Source: an uncultured Clostridia bacterium
GTDB lineage: Bacteria; Bacillota; Clostridia; TANB77; CAG-508
Reading direction: 5' to 3'
Length of the DNA stretch: 15,942 nucleotides
Assembly (NCBI GenBank): GCA_948663505.1
Contig: CAPNAQ010000026.1
Span: 1 to 15,942 of the forward strand
Of the stretch, positions 1-7,095 are shown one piece after another. The number at the start of each line of letters is the position of its first letter. Position 1 is the stretch's first letter. The translations under genes and the position numbers were made by a program. The notes beneath the pieces are model-generated. The model ran no database searches, was not told the DNA's origin, and was given only the letters and a program-made list of their open reading frames with translations.

Positions 1-33
1 AAAAATAAAATTCCAATTCTTTTATAGGATTGG
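1..33 (-). terminator. Probable Rho-independent terminator for minus-strand transcripts
   Basis: Read on the minus strand, CCAATCCT (positions 33-26) pairs with AGAATTGG (20-13), with one G-T pair and a five-base loop. It is followed by AATTTTATTTTT running to the window edge. No T run follows in the plus direction. It would end transcripts arriving from the DUF3990 operon, giving them a long 3' tail antisense to the small plus-strand gene at 46-219. Confidence 0.45.
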
Positions 34-45
34 GAAAGGAGCATT

Positions 46-219
46 ATGAAAATTTTTATAAAAAATTTTATAAAAGATTATTTTTCAGGGATTTTTATGT
101 CCCTGTTAAATATTGCTGCTGGTATACAATGTATATCAGAAAAGCTGCAAGAAGGAAGTATATTTCTTTTTGCAGGCGTAGGCTTTTTAGTGCTTATGCT
201 TTATGATAATAAATCATAA
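46..219 (+). CDS. Small membrane protein, 57 aa, unknown function
   Basis: The gene opens with ATG at 46, preceded by AAAGGAG at 36-41 with a spacing of four bases, and ends with TAA at 217-219. The product starts MKIFIKNFIKDYFSGIF, a basic amphipathic stretch. Two hydrophobic stretches follow, the first weak (about residues 17-27), the second clear (about residues 40-52, IFLFAGVGFLVLML). It ends YDNKS. I do not recognise the family. A perfect inverted repeat covers its last codons and a terminator follows directly, so it looks like the last or only gene of a plus-strand transcript. It converges with the minus-strand DUF3990 operon. Its size and composition also fit a small holin-like or stress peptide, but nothing specific supports that. 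The clean ribosome binding site and terminator are the main evidence that it is real. Confidence 0.6.
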   Translation: MKIFIKNFIKDYFSGIFMSLLNIAAGIQCISEKLQEGSIFLFAGVGFLVLMLYDNKS

Positions 220-229
220 AGCATAAGCA
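191..229. repeat. Perfect 17-bp inverted repeat over the stop codon of the small gene
   Basis: TGCTTATGCTTTATGAT (191-207) is followed by a five-base loop and then its exact reverse complement (213-229). The right arm contains the TAA stop of the 57-aa gene. It has no adjacent T run in either direction, so on its own it is not a standard terminator. It may be an mRNA-protecting stem or a protein-binding site. Confidence 0.8.
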
Positions 230-230
230 T

Positions 231-260
231 ATGGGATAGCAAAAGCTATCCTATTTTTTT
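231..260 (+). terminator. Rho-independent terminator of the 57-aa gene
   Basis: GGATAGC (234-240), loop AAAA, GCTATCC (245-251), with weaker pairing extending to 231 and 254, followed by a run of T to 260. It begins 11 bases after the TAA at 217-219. Its T run also contains the end of the convergent minus-strand gene, whose stop is at 259-261. Confidence 0.85.
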
Positions 261-708
261 ATAAAATTTTTCCCTCTTCATAACAAGCATAAATGTAACT
301 AGGATTTTCATAATACATACTACTATTATAATTATCAAATTTTTCAATAATCCAAGAAGATAATACATCAATTGCAGTATCAACCAACATTTCGGAATTT
401 CCATTAACCATCACAATTAACCTTTTGTAAACCTTTGCAATTTCCCAATAAGTAGGAATTCTATATTTGCAATTAGAAGTACAATCATAGCCTCCATTAG
501 TAATTTGAGCAATATCTATGAACTCATCAGCAACTTTTTCGATATTCTCACAATGATATACTTCAGCTAATTCATAAATCTTTTTTATATTATCTTTTCC
601 TAACTTTTCAACAACTGTCTTTTTTTTATTTTTTGTCAACCTTGATATGTACTCAATTAATCCACAAGTATAAAATAAATCATTCTCTTCTTTTGTTTCT
701 CCAGTCAT
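259..708 (-). CDS. Conserved hypothetical partner of the DUF3990 protein, 149 aa
   Basis: The start ATG at 708 overlaps the TGA of the upstream DUF3990 gene (ATGA), and GGAGG lies at the right distance, so the two are translationally coupled. The product is soluble and mostly helical in appearance. Notable stretches are DLFYTCGLIEYISRLTKN (about residues 10-27), AEVYHCENIEKVADEFI (48-64), a cysteine pair in YDCTSNCKYRIP (74-85), and an aromatic C-terminus (DNYNSSMYYENPSYIYACY). From memory, proteins with this pattern sit beside DUF3990 genes in gut Firmicutes. DUF3990 loci are often discussed as toxin-antitoxin-like, which would make this the candidate antidote or immunity protein. That role is inferred from gene order only. 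Being the second gene is compatible with either role. Confidence 0.8.
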   Translation of the reverse strand: MTGETKEENDLFYTCGLIEYISRLTKNKKKTVVEKLGKDNIKKIYELAEVYHCENIEKVADEFIDIAQITNGGYDCTSNCKYRIPTYWEIAKVYKRLIVMVNGNSEMLVDTAIDVLSSWIIEKFDNYNSSMYYENPSYIYACYEEGKIL

Positions 709-1202
709 TTTATACCTCCAAAATTTCTTTTAACAGTCTCATCTGTTAATTCTCGTGCCTCTATAAATTTCAAACATTTTAAAGATCTTTCTGTGCAAAA
801 AGCAATTTGATGAGTAGGATGTCTAAATTTTGCAAGTTCCCAAAATGCTTGTCTTGTTATAATTCCTGATATTAGATCTGTAATATAATTATAAACTTGG
901 TCATCTGCCATTGCACCTATCACTATATCATAATCGTGCTTTTTCCCATTTCTAGAATTTATTATAAAATCTAGCCATTGTTCTGTCATAAGTGTAAAAT
1001 TCTTGATTTTTAAATTTATATCCTCACCATATTCATACTCATTAATAATTGGTGTTTGATATTTGTTTGCCCATTTCTCTGCTTGTTCTTGTAATATTGT
1101 ACAATAAAACCCTTTACCAAAATCCTTTGTATATTTCCCTTCTAGTATTTTAGGTGTATCTACTTTACAATAACTACCATGATATATTACCTGTTTTGAC
1201 AT
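705..1202 (-). CDS. DUF3990 family protein, ADP-ribosyltransferase-like, 165 aa
   Basis: The start is ATG at 1202, with AAAGGAAG about ten bases upstream. The family is recognised from IYHGSYCKVDTPKIL near the N-terminus (H8, G9), KDFGKGFYCT (26-35, Y33) with the following QAEKWANKY, the central YDIVIGAMADDQVYNYI (91-107), and a C-terminal HQIAFCTERSLKCLKF (131-146, E137). H8, Y33 and Q132/E137 fit the spacing of the H-Y-E triad of ADP-ribosyltransferase folds, to which DUF3990 has been related. The likely activity is transfer of ADP-ribose from NAD to a macromolecule, but the target is unknown. It is the first gene of a coupled pair with the 149-aa gene, 54 bases after plsC, with no clear terminator between. 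It could be co-transcribed with plsC or have its own weak promoter. Confidence 0.8.
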   Translation of the reverse strand: MSKQVIYHGSYCKVDTPKILEGKYTKDFGKGFYCTILQEQAEKWANKYQTPIINEYEYGEDINLKIKNFTLMTEQWLDFIINSRNGKKHDYDIVIGAMADDQVYNYITDLISGIITRQAFWELAKFRHPTHQIAFCTERSLKCLKFIEARELTDETVKRNFGGIK

Positions 1203-1256
1203 AAACTTTTCTTCCTTTACTATTTCACTTTATTTACTACAATTAAAAATATTTTT

Positions 1257-1853
1257 CTATTTCGTAAGGCCAATAATACTTTCCATAATTTGCTTTGTAA
1301 CCTTATCAAGAGTTTCTTTATCTTTGCTACCCTTATACTGGCTGAAATCTAATGGTTCGCCATATTTAATAGTCAATCTTTTATGTTCTTTTCTTCCTCC
1401 AGAAATGCCACAAGGAATAACATTAGCACCGCTTCTTAATGCAAAAAAAGCAGCACCATCTTTAACTTCCTCACCTTTTGCTAAACCATTTCTTGTTCCC
1501 TCTGGAAATAAAGCTAGACATTCTCCTTTTTTTAAAGTTTGTAGAGATTCTTTCAATGCTTTGACTTCTTTTGAATCTCTCTTTACAAGTATTGCGTCAA
1601 AAATAAAACCTAGAAAAGCTAAGAATTTACTTTTTGTCAATTCCTCTTTAGCCAAAAATCTTGTATATCTGCCACAAGTAACTTCTATTAATGGAGGATC
1701 TAAAAAACTTCTATGATTGCCACAAATAATAACAGCTCCCTCTTTAGGAATATTTTCTTTTCCGACAACTTTAAATCTATAAAAAACTTTACAATAAATA
1801 TATATTGCTCCTTTTACAATCGCTCTAGCAATTGCTTTCAATGCATTCTTCAC
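1257..1853 (-). CDS. plsC: 1-acyl-sn-glycerol-3-phosphate acyltransferase (PlsC-like)
   Basis: The 198-aa product would acylate lysophosphatidic acid to phosphatidic acid at the inner face of the membrane. The acyltransferase motif I is NHRSFLD (46-52), with the HX4D pair H47 and D52. Motif III is FPEGTRN (116-122), and the C-terminal IPCGISGG block matches motif IV. The first 25 residues form an amphipathic or membrane-associated helix. The length is usual for the short Clostridial form. The start is GTG at 1853; AAGGAG lies 11 bases upstream, and the nearby ATG at 1846 is out of frame. It follows the P-loop/Asp23-like gene by 53 bases with no terminator, so the two are probably co-transcribed. 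It is not next to cmk or ispH, its frequent neighbours in Clostridia. Confidence 0.92.
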   Translation of the reverse strand: MKNALKAIARAIVKGAIYIYCKVFYRFKVVGKENIPKEGAVIICGNHRSFLDPPLIEVTCGRYTRFLAKEELTKSKFLAFLGFIFDAILVKRDSKEVKALKESLQTLKKGECLALFPEGTRNGLAKGEEVKDGAAFFALRSGANVIPCGISGGRKEHKRLTIKYGEPLDFSQYKGSKDKETLDKVTKQIMESIIGLTK

Positions 1854-1906
1854 TACAAATCAAACTCCTTCTTTAAAAGAATGTAACCTAAACCAATTTC
1901 TACAAT

Positions 1907-2764
1907 CTATTCAGGTACATAAACATTTCTAACAACAACTTCAAATTCTTCAACATTCATAGCTGTCAATTTTTCAATTTCTTTCCTAGACTTATCTTTA
2001 AATAACTTAATATCTTCAATTAAATTAAAGCCATAAACTACTGTAACTTCCATATATAGTTTTACACCTTCTCTGAAACTATCAACTCTAATTTTTTGTA
2101 CTTTATAAATTCCTTCTGTTTTATTAGCTAAAAACTCTACAATCTGTCTAAAAACAGTATCAGAAATTGTAAATTTTCCTAAATAACTAAAAGTAGGTCT
2201 AATAATTGATTTTTCAGAAATATAAGGTTGATTTCCTTTACCCTTAGATTTAAATATTTGCAAAGGGTCTAGTAAATAACCTGAAAAATCTTTTTTTATT
2301 TCAAATGTTGGAACAGGAATAACATGTTTTCCCTCTGTAACCCTTATTCTTCTTGCAGTTTCCATTTCCTCTTGAGTTGCAACATCTGAAATATATGTAG
2401 TTTCAGATATCTCAGGCAACTCTAAATTATGTGCAATTTTTTGAACCATACCATCAGAAGTTCCCAAAATTAATATACTATCTGGTTTATGTTTTTTTAA
2501 AGCTTCTACAATTTCCTTTTTTTCATTATCTTCATAAAATAAAGCATGTTTAACTGTCTCAATTTTTGTAGGAGCTTTTTTTGCAGACTCTCCTGCAATT
2601 ACCTCATTTTCTTTTATTAATAGTCCATCATCTATAATAAAACTTATATTTTTCTCACTCGCAACCATTTGAGCTCTATAACTCTTCCCAGTCCCTGATG
2701 GACCTACAAAAGCATACACTTTTATCTTTTTATTATCTTTTGTTAAAAGATCTTTCAATAACAT
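1907..2764 (-). CDS. P-loop NTPase with C-terminal Asp23/Gls24-like domain, 285 aa
   Basis: The N-terminal part has a clear Walker A, GPSGTGKS (21-28), and a strand ILILGTSDG (97-105) in a Walker B-like or sensor position. A conserved-looking linker, GKHVIPVPTFEIKKDFSGY (145-163), follows. From about residue 194 (SYLGKFTISDTVFRQIVEF) the sequence reads like an Asp23/Gls24 envelope-stress domain, ending in a VEEFEVVVRNVYVPE strand. I recall similar fused proteins of about 280 residues in other Clostridia, without a known function. The start is ATG at 2764 with an unusual GGGGGG ribosome binding site six bases upstream. It is the first gene ahead of plsC. The fusion suggests an NTP-dependent activity linked to the cell envelope or lipid metabolism, which is inference. 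Confidence 0.75.
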   Translation of the reverse strand: MLLKDLLTKDNKKIKVYAFVGPSGTGKSYRAQMVASEKNISFIIDDGLLIKENEVIAGESAKKAPTKIETVKHALFYEDNEKKEIVEALKKHKPDSILILGTSDGMVQKIAHNLELPEISETTYISDVATQEEMETARRIRVTEGKHVIPVPTFEIKKDFSGYLLDPLQIFKSKGKGNQPYISEKSIIRPTFSYLGKFTISDTVFRQIVEFLANKTEGIYKVQKIRVDSFREGVKLYMEVTVVYGFNLIEDIKLFKDKSRKEIEKLTAMNVEEFEVVVRNVYVPE

Positions 2765-2940
2765 TTTATGCCCCCCTATTACTTTTCTATTTTAATATAA
2801 ATATGTAATTACTGTTACATGATAATGGTTTTTATATTTTTAATCTGATTATAGAAAAAACATATACATTATAAAGCGAGTTTGACAACGAGTCTCTATT
2901 CACTTTAAGTCTTTATAGTGTGTCTCTAAGATTTGAATAT

Positions 2941-2972
2941 TCAATATCTTAAACGTATTGGAAAATGGAGCT
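2941..2972. repeat. Short dispersed repeat, copy 1
   Basis: TCAATATCTTAAAC (2941-2954) is identical to 10971-10984. The similarity continues to 24 of 32 bases, with TTGGA and GAG in register. Here it forms part of a hairpin, AAGATTTGAA/TTCAATATCTT (2928-2950), just behind the stop of the transglutaminase-like gene. In low-complexity AT-rich DNA this could partly be chance. Confidence 0.3.
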
Positions 2973-2974
2973 AA

Positions 2975-4087
2975 TTAATAATTATCTTCACTCAACTTTG
3001 GATAAGAAAATATCTTCCCCTCTTGTGTAAATTGACCTTCTGGCTGATGATAATTATTAAACTCATTTTCACCCTTTAAAAAATATTTATATTTTAGAGA
3101 ATTTGTAAGCATGCCACCACCAATCAAAATTGGATCATCCCAAGTACAATCAATAGCATACCACATACCATTTATCTGAACATAATTCCAAGCATGATTT
3201 TCTGTTTGACCTTTCGAATTTGTTGCTTTACCAATTACTATAACAGAAGGAATATCTAAAGCATCCATTAAAACCTTAAAAGCCTCTGAATATCCTTCAC
3301 AAACACACTCTTTATTTACTAAAGCTCCATAAATATTATATATATTATCCTTAGAAACAGAAGTATCATATTCAATACTTTCAACTAAATAATCATGAAT
3401 TAGTTTAATATTTGTATATGTATCAGCCTTTTTATTTTGAACAAAATATCTCTTTACTTTTTCAATTTCAATTAATGCTTTCTCTACATGTTGCTGTGTA
3501 GGAAATTCATCAGCCAAATAACTATCAGATTCACCTTGATTCATATACACTCTATATGTAACCTTATTTAGTCTTTTAGTAGTTTCTATATTTAAACGAA
3601 CTTTTGAAAAATCTATATAAAATGTATCAGGATTATCATATGTATAAGCCTCTATAGCAGATTGATAATAATCTCCTAACAGCTCTTGCCCATTAGATTT
3701 ATTAAGTATATCTGAAAATACTGTTCCGAAATTAATTTCATATGTTCCTGTCTTCATATTTTCTTTATTTTTTTCTAAGGCATCATATAATATTTTTGAA
3801 TAATTATCTAGTTGATTATAAAAGAACTTCCTTGCTACATTATTACTTGTTTCTTTAACTTGATCTGTAACTTTACTTGATGATAACAAATTTTCAGATA
3901 CCTCAGGTGATTGAATTTCTCCTTCTTTACTCTCTCCGATAATTATATTAGATACAAATGATTGTACTTCATCAACTATATCGGTTTTATTTATATCATT
4001 ATATATTATTATCCCTAATATTATCAATATTACAAATATTAATATTGTTATAACTGTCATTATAAAAGATGTAACTTTACTTTTCAT
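2975..4087 (-). CDS. Membrane-anchored transglutaminase-like protein, 370 aa
   Basis: I start it at ATG 4087 (MKSKVTSFIMTV), because the TTG at 4099 directly abuts the AAGG ribosome binding site, while the ATG leaves a workable spacing. One transmembrane helix (about residues 7-30) is followed by an extracytoplasmic region. The C-terminal half is a transglutaminase-like cysteine peptidase fold: CEGYSEAFKVLMDAL (nucleophile C263), NHAWNYVQINGMWYAID (H298) and IDCTWDDP (D313), a complete Cys-His-Asp triad. Bacterial members of this superfamily act as proteases or amidases, and some as protein cross-linkers; the substrate here cannot be read. It is transcribed divergently from the spore-germination operon through a shared region of about 114 bases, so a role at the envelope or spore surface is possible but unproven. 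Confidence 0.85.
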   Translation of the reverse strand: MKSKVTSFIMTVITILIFVILIILGIIIYNDINKTDIVDEVQSFVSNIIIGESKEGEIQSPEVSENLLSSSKVTDQVKETSNNVARKFFYNQLDNYSKILYDALEKNKENMKTGTYEINFGTVFSDILNKSNGQELLGDYYQSAIEAYTYDNPDTFYIDFSKVRLNIETTKRLNKVTYRVYMNQGESDSYLADEFPTQQHVEKALIEIEKVKRYFVQNKKADTYTNIKLIHDYLVESIEYDTSVSKDNIYNIYGALVNKECVCEGYSEAFKVLMDALDIPSVIVIGKATNSKGQTENHAWNYVQINGMWYAIDCTWDDPILIGGGMLTNSLKYKYFLKGENEFNNYHQPEGQFTQEGKIFSYPKLSEDNY

Positions 4088-4108
4088 TCTTAATATCAAC
4101 CTTCTTTC

Positions 4109-4138
4109 GTATAAAGCTAATATAATTATATCATTTTA
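4109..4138 (+). promoter_or_regulatory. Candidate sigma-G (forespore) promoter of the ger operon
   Basis: GTATA (4109-4113) and CATTTTA (4132-4138), separated by 18 bases, match the Bacillus sigma-G consensus (GHATR, 17-18 bases, CATNHTA). The gerA start is 64 bases downstream. GerA-type receptor operons are known to be sigma-G dependent, which fits, but the region is AT-rich and this is a pattern match only. Confidence 0.5.
4125..4133 (-). promoter_or_regulatory. Candidate extended -10 promoter of the transglutaminase-like gene
   Basis: On the minus strand, TGATATAAT (4133-4125) is a perfect extended -10 (TGN plus TATAAT), 38 bases upstream of the ATG at 4087. No good -35 is present. It overlaps the candidate sigma-G promoter facing the other way, so the two could exclude each other. 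Confidence 0.45.
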
Positions 4139-4201
4139 TATTGCTAAAAACTAGTATATTTACAATTTTTTTGTTAATAATATGTTTAATGGAGGAATTA
4201 T

Positions 4202-5905
4202 ATGAACATAACAGATTTATTTAAAAATATATTTACTTATACACCGCCAACAAACTATACTTTTGCATTACCAGATATAGCAATGGACAACAAAACAGAT
4301 ATTAAAGATAATACGCAAACAGAAAAAAAAGAAGAAAAAAACATATCTCCAAATATAGACACAAACTTAAATTATGTAAAAACAAGATATAATTTATTAA
4401 TAAATAGCGATATTATAACACGTGAATTCACATTAAATGCAAAAGGTCAGCAATACAAAGCCTTTTTATTGTATATAGATGGAATGGTAGACTCACAAAT
4501 TTTAAATGACTTCGTATTGAAGTCTTTAATGATTCATAATAACAGCAATCTATCTAATAACAATAAAAACAGAATAATTTCTGAAGCTGTAGATAACAAT
4601 AATGTAACTATAAGAAAAGTTAAAAAATTTAATTTATCTGACTTTATTGAAAGTTGTTTAGTACCACAAAATAATATAAAGCAAAGTAATTCTTTTAATG
4701 AAATTATATCAGGTGTAAATTCAGGAAATTGCGCTCTTTTTGTTGATACTCTTAATATTGCATATGACATTGATGTAAAAGGATTTAAACAAAGGGGTAT
4801 TGATAAACCTGAAAATGAAATTGTAATAAAAGGTCCTCATGAGGCATTTGTTGAAAATATTCGTACAAATACTTCTTTATTAAGGCGTTTTACAAATAAT
4901 GAAAACTTAGTTATTGAAAGTTTAGATGCTGGTAAAATAACAAAGACTAAATGTGCTGTATGTTATATGCAAAATATAGCTAATAGTGATTTAGTTGCAG
5001 AAGTTAAATATAGAATAAATAATTTAGATATAGATTCTCTTTTATCATCAGGTCAACTAGAACAGTTAATAAGTGATAATAATTCTTTAGGATTACCTAA
5101 AACAATTTCCACAGAAAGACCTGATAATGCAACTCAACATTTATTAGAAGGTAGAGTTATAGTATTAGTAAATGGTTCTCCTTTTGCATTAATATTTCCT
5201 TCTATAATGATAGATTTCCTTACATCTCCTGAAGATAGAAATTTAAAAACTATATTTTCAAATTTTTTAAGAGTTATAAGAATAATTTCTGCATTTTTTG
5301 CTTTATTATTACCTGGACTATATGTCTCAGTAACAAGTTTTCATATAGAAATATTACCAACTGAATTACTTTATTCAATATTAGCGGCCAGAGAAAGTGT
5401 TCCTTTCCCAGTTATATTTGAAATTTTGATAATGGAAATATCTTTTGAAATTATAAGAGAAGCTAGCCTTAGAGTTCCTTCTGCTATTGGTTCAACAATA
5501 GGTATTGTTGGTGCATTAGTTATTGGTCAAGCTGCTGTTAGTGCTGGTATTGTAAGTCCTATACTAATAATAATTGTTGCAATTACTGCTCTTAGTTCTT
5601 TTGCAATTCCTGACTATTCTTTTAGTTTTCATTTAAGATTATTTAGATTTTTATTTATCTTACTAGGTTATATTGCAGGATTCTTAGGTATTGGTACAGG
5701 ATTGTTTGTGTATCTTTCTATTATTTGTGATATGGAATCTTTTGGGGTTTCTTATTCTATACCTTACTCTAGTATGGAAAATTTAAAAAGTACAGGTGTA
5801 ATTCTTCCTCCTATTTGGAAAAGAGAATACAGAGCCTCTTACCTTGCTGCTAAGAGAGATAAAAAGCAGGAAAAAATTTCTATGAAGTGGAAGCTTGGAA
5901 ATTAG
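4202..5905 (+). CDS. gerA: Spore germination protein GerA, receptor A subunit
   Basis: This 567-aa protein is the A subunit of a GerA-type nutrient receptor of the spore inner membrane. The start is ATG at 4202 with GGAGG six bases upstream. An Asn/Lys/Glu-rich N-terminal tail (about 25-55) leads into the hydrophilic GerA domain (RYNLLINSDIITREF, then FLLYIDGMVD). The membrane part starts near residue 350 and holds the family signature: FPVIFEILIMEISFEIIREA, then RVPSAIGSTIGIVGALVIGQ and AAVSAGIVSPILIIIVA. The C-terminal tail has the usual LPPIWKREYR ending. The length is normal to slightly long. gerB, gerC and a small two-helix gene follow on the same strand, which makes the assignment firm. 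The germinant cannot be predicted. An spoVAF-like paralogue is less likely because the B and C partners follow. Confidence 0.95.
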   Translation: MNITDLFKNIFTYTPPTNYTFALPDIAMDNKTDIKDNTQTEKKEEKNISPNIDTNLNYVKTRYNLLINSDIITREFTLNAKGQQYKAFLLYIDGMVDSQILNDFVLKSLMIHNNSNLSNNNKNRIISEAVDNNNVTIRKVKKFNLSDFIESCLVPQNNIKQSNSFNEIISGVNSGNCALFVDTLNIAYDIDVKGFKQRGIDKPENEIVIKGPHEAFVENIRTNTSLLRRFTNNENLVIESLDAGKITKTKCAVCYMQNIANSDLVAEVKYRINNLDIDSLLSSGQLEQLISDNNSLGLPKTISTERPDNATQHLLEGRVIVLVNGSPFALIFPSIMIDFLTSPEDRNLKTIFSNFLRVIRIISAFFALLLPGLYVSVTSFHIEILPTELLYSILAARESVPFPVIFEILIMEISFEIIREASLRVPSAIGSTIGIVGALVIGQAAVSAGIVSPILIIIVAITALSSFAIPDYSFSFHLRLFRFLFILLGYIAGFLGIGTGLFVYLSIICDMESFGVSYSIPYSSMENLKSTGVILPPIWKREYRASYLAAKRDKKQEKISMKWKLGN

Positions 5906-5975
5906 ATGTAAATGTTTGATGTCTAACGTCAAAAGTTTGACGTTAGTGTTAAATGTTGGATGTAAGAAATTAGAT
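5898..5975. repeat. Nested repeat element between gerA and gerB
   Basis: A perfect inverted repeat, CTAACGTCAAA (5923-5933) and TTTGACGTTAG (5936-5946), is flanked by the near-identical direct repeats TAAATGTTTGATGT (5909-5922) and TAAATGTTGGATGT (5950-5963), 13 of 14 bases. These are flanked in turn by identical GAAATTAGAT (5898-5907 and 5966-5975). The layout A-B-stem-B-A is too ordered for chance. It may be a small dispersed repeat or a stem that sets the gerA:gerB expression ratio. Confidence 0.7.
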
Positions 5976-5997
5976 TTTAGGTTTGGAGGTTCTAAAA

Positions 5998-7095
5998 TTG
6001 GAAAAGTCAAAGAAAATTGGTACAATAAGTGCTATTATGCTAACACTTTCTATTGCAGTTTCATATATAACAAGTTCATTACCAAGAACTTTTATTAATG
6101 AAACAAAATCTGCTACTATATTAAATATTGTATACATTACTTTTATAGTACTATTTATAATATTACTTTTTTGTAATTTATTTAAAAAATTTCCTGGATT
6201 AGATATTTTAGACATTTCAAAATATTTGGGTGGAAATATATTAAAAGATATAGTTGGAGGATTTTTTATAATTTATTTTACAGTAAGTTCTAGTATAATG
6301 TTAAGAAATTTTTGTGATAGTTTAGTTGTAGTATATTACCCTTTAACAAGTTATGTATTTGTAATTTTAATGTTTATTTTTTCTATTGCATTAGTCAATA
6401 GACTTAGTTTTAATGCAACATTAAATGTTTCTTCAATAGTATTTCCATTAGTTTTAATAAGTGCCATATTATTATTTTTTGGAAATATAGATAATTTCTC
6501 ATTTAGAAGAATTTATCCAATTTTAGGTGATGGATTTTATAATACATTTATTTTAGGTTTAAAGAATATTGGTGCTTTTGGAGGTATCTGCTACTTATAT
6601 TTTTTACCACCAATGTTAAAACAACCTGAAAAATTCAAAAAAATAGCTGTAATTTCTGTCATTGCAACAGGATTATTTATATTATTATGTGTGGGAACTT
6701 TGCTTTTTATGTTTTCTTTTTTCTTAACAACTGATGAGATAATGCCTTTATTTTCAGCTGCTAGATATATAGAATTTGGTACATTTTTTCAAAGGTTTGA
6801 ATCAGTATTCTTATTAATATGGATTATATCATTTTGTTGTTTTTTAAGTATTACTTGTAAATTTTCTACACATATATTTAACAAGATGTTTAATTTATCT
6901 GATATTAAACCATTATCAATTATATTTATAATTTTAATTTTTGGATTATCTTTAATTCCACAAAATTATGCTATAGCTAATTTTCTTGAAACTAATGTCT
7001 ATAGATATTTACGTATAGCAGTTGGCTTTGTTTTAGGAATAACTATACTAATATTTGCCAATTTTAAAAAAAGGAAAGTAGGTGGTAAAAATTAG
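5998..7095 (+). CDS. gerB: Spore germination permease GerB, receptor B subunit
   Basis: This polytopic inner-membrane protein of 365 aa belongs to the GerAB/APC-like transporter family and would carry the germinant-binding pocket. I choose TTG at 5998, because GGAGG (5985-5989) sits eight bases before it; the earlier in-frame TTG at 5983 overlaps that site. About ten hydrophobic segments are visible, starting with IGTISAIMLTLSIAVSYITS and ending with IAVGFVLGITILIFANF. Family-like features are the long YFLPPMLKQPEKFKK loop after the fifth or sixth helix, and FSAARYIEFGTFFQRFESVF, which matches the conserved 'iGeFlqRlEsif' block. It lies between gerA and gerC and overlaps gerC by 14 bases. Confidence 0.93.
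   Translation: MEKSKKIGTISAIMLTLSIAVSYITSSLPRTFINETKSATILNIVYITFIVLFIILLFCNLFKKFPGLDILDISKYLGGNILKDIVGGFFIIYFTVSSSIMLRNFCDSLVVVYYPLTSYVFVILMFIFSIALVNRLSFNATLNVSSIVFPLVLISAILLFFGNIDNFSFRRIYPILGDGFYNTFILGLKNIGAFGGICYLYFLPPMLKQPEKFKKIAVISVIATGLFILLCVGTLLFMFSFFLTTDEIMPLFSAARYIEFGTFFQRFESVFLLIWIISFCCFLSITCKFSTHIFNKMFNLSDIKPLSIIFIILIFGLSLIPQNYAIANFLETNVYRYLRIAVGFVLGITILIFANFKKRKVGGKN

Noticed and set aside
1324..1716. 130-codon plus-strand open frame
   Set aside because: It is antisense to plsC, whose product has clear family motifs; no ribosome binding site of its own.
2850..2886. TTGTCA and TATAAT-like boxes on the minus strand as a promoter for the P-loop/Asp23-like gene
   Set aside because: The boxes overlap or are badly spaced; no combination gives a normal 16-18 base spacer with a good -10, so I do not list one.
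4088..4099. TTG start four codons earlier for the transglutaminase-like gene
   Set aside because: It directly touches the ribosome binding site; ATG at 4087 is better placed.
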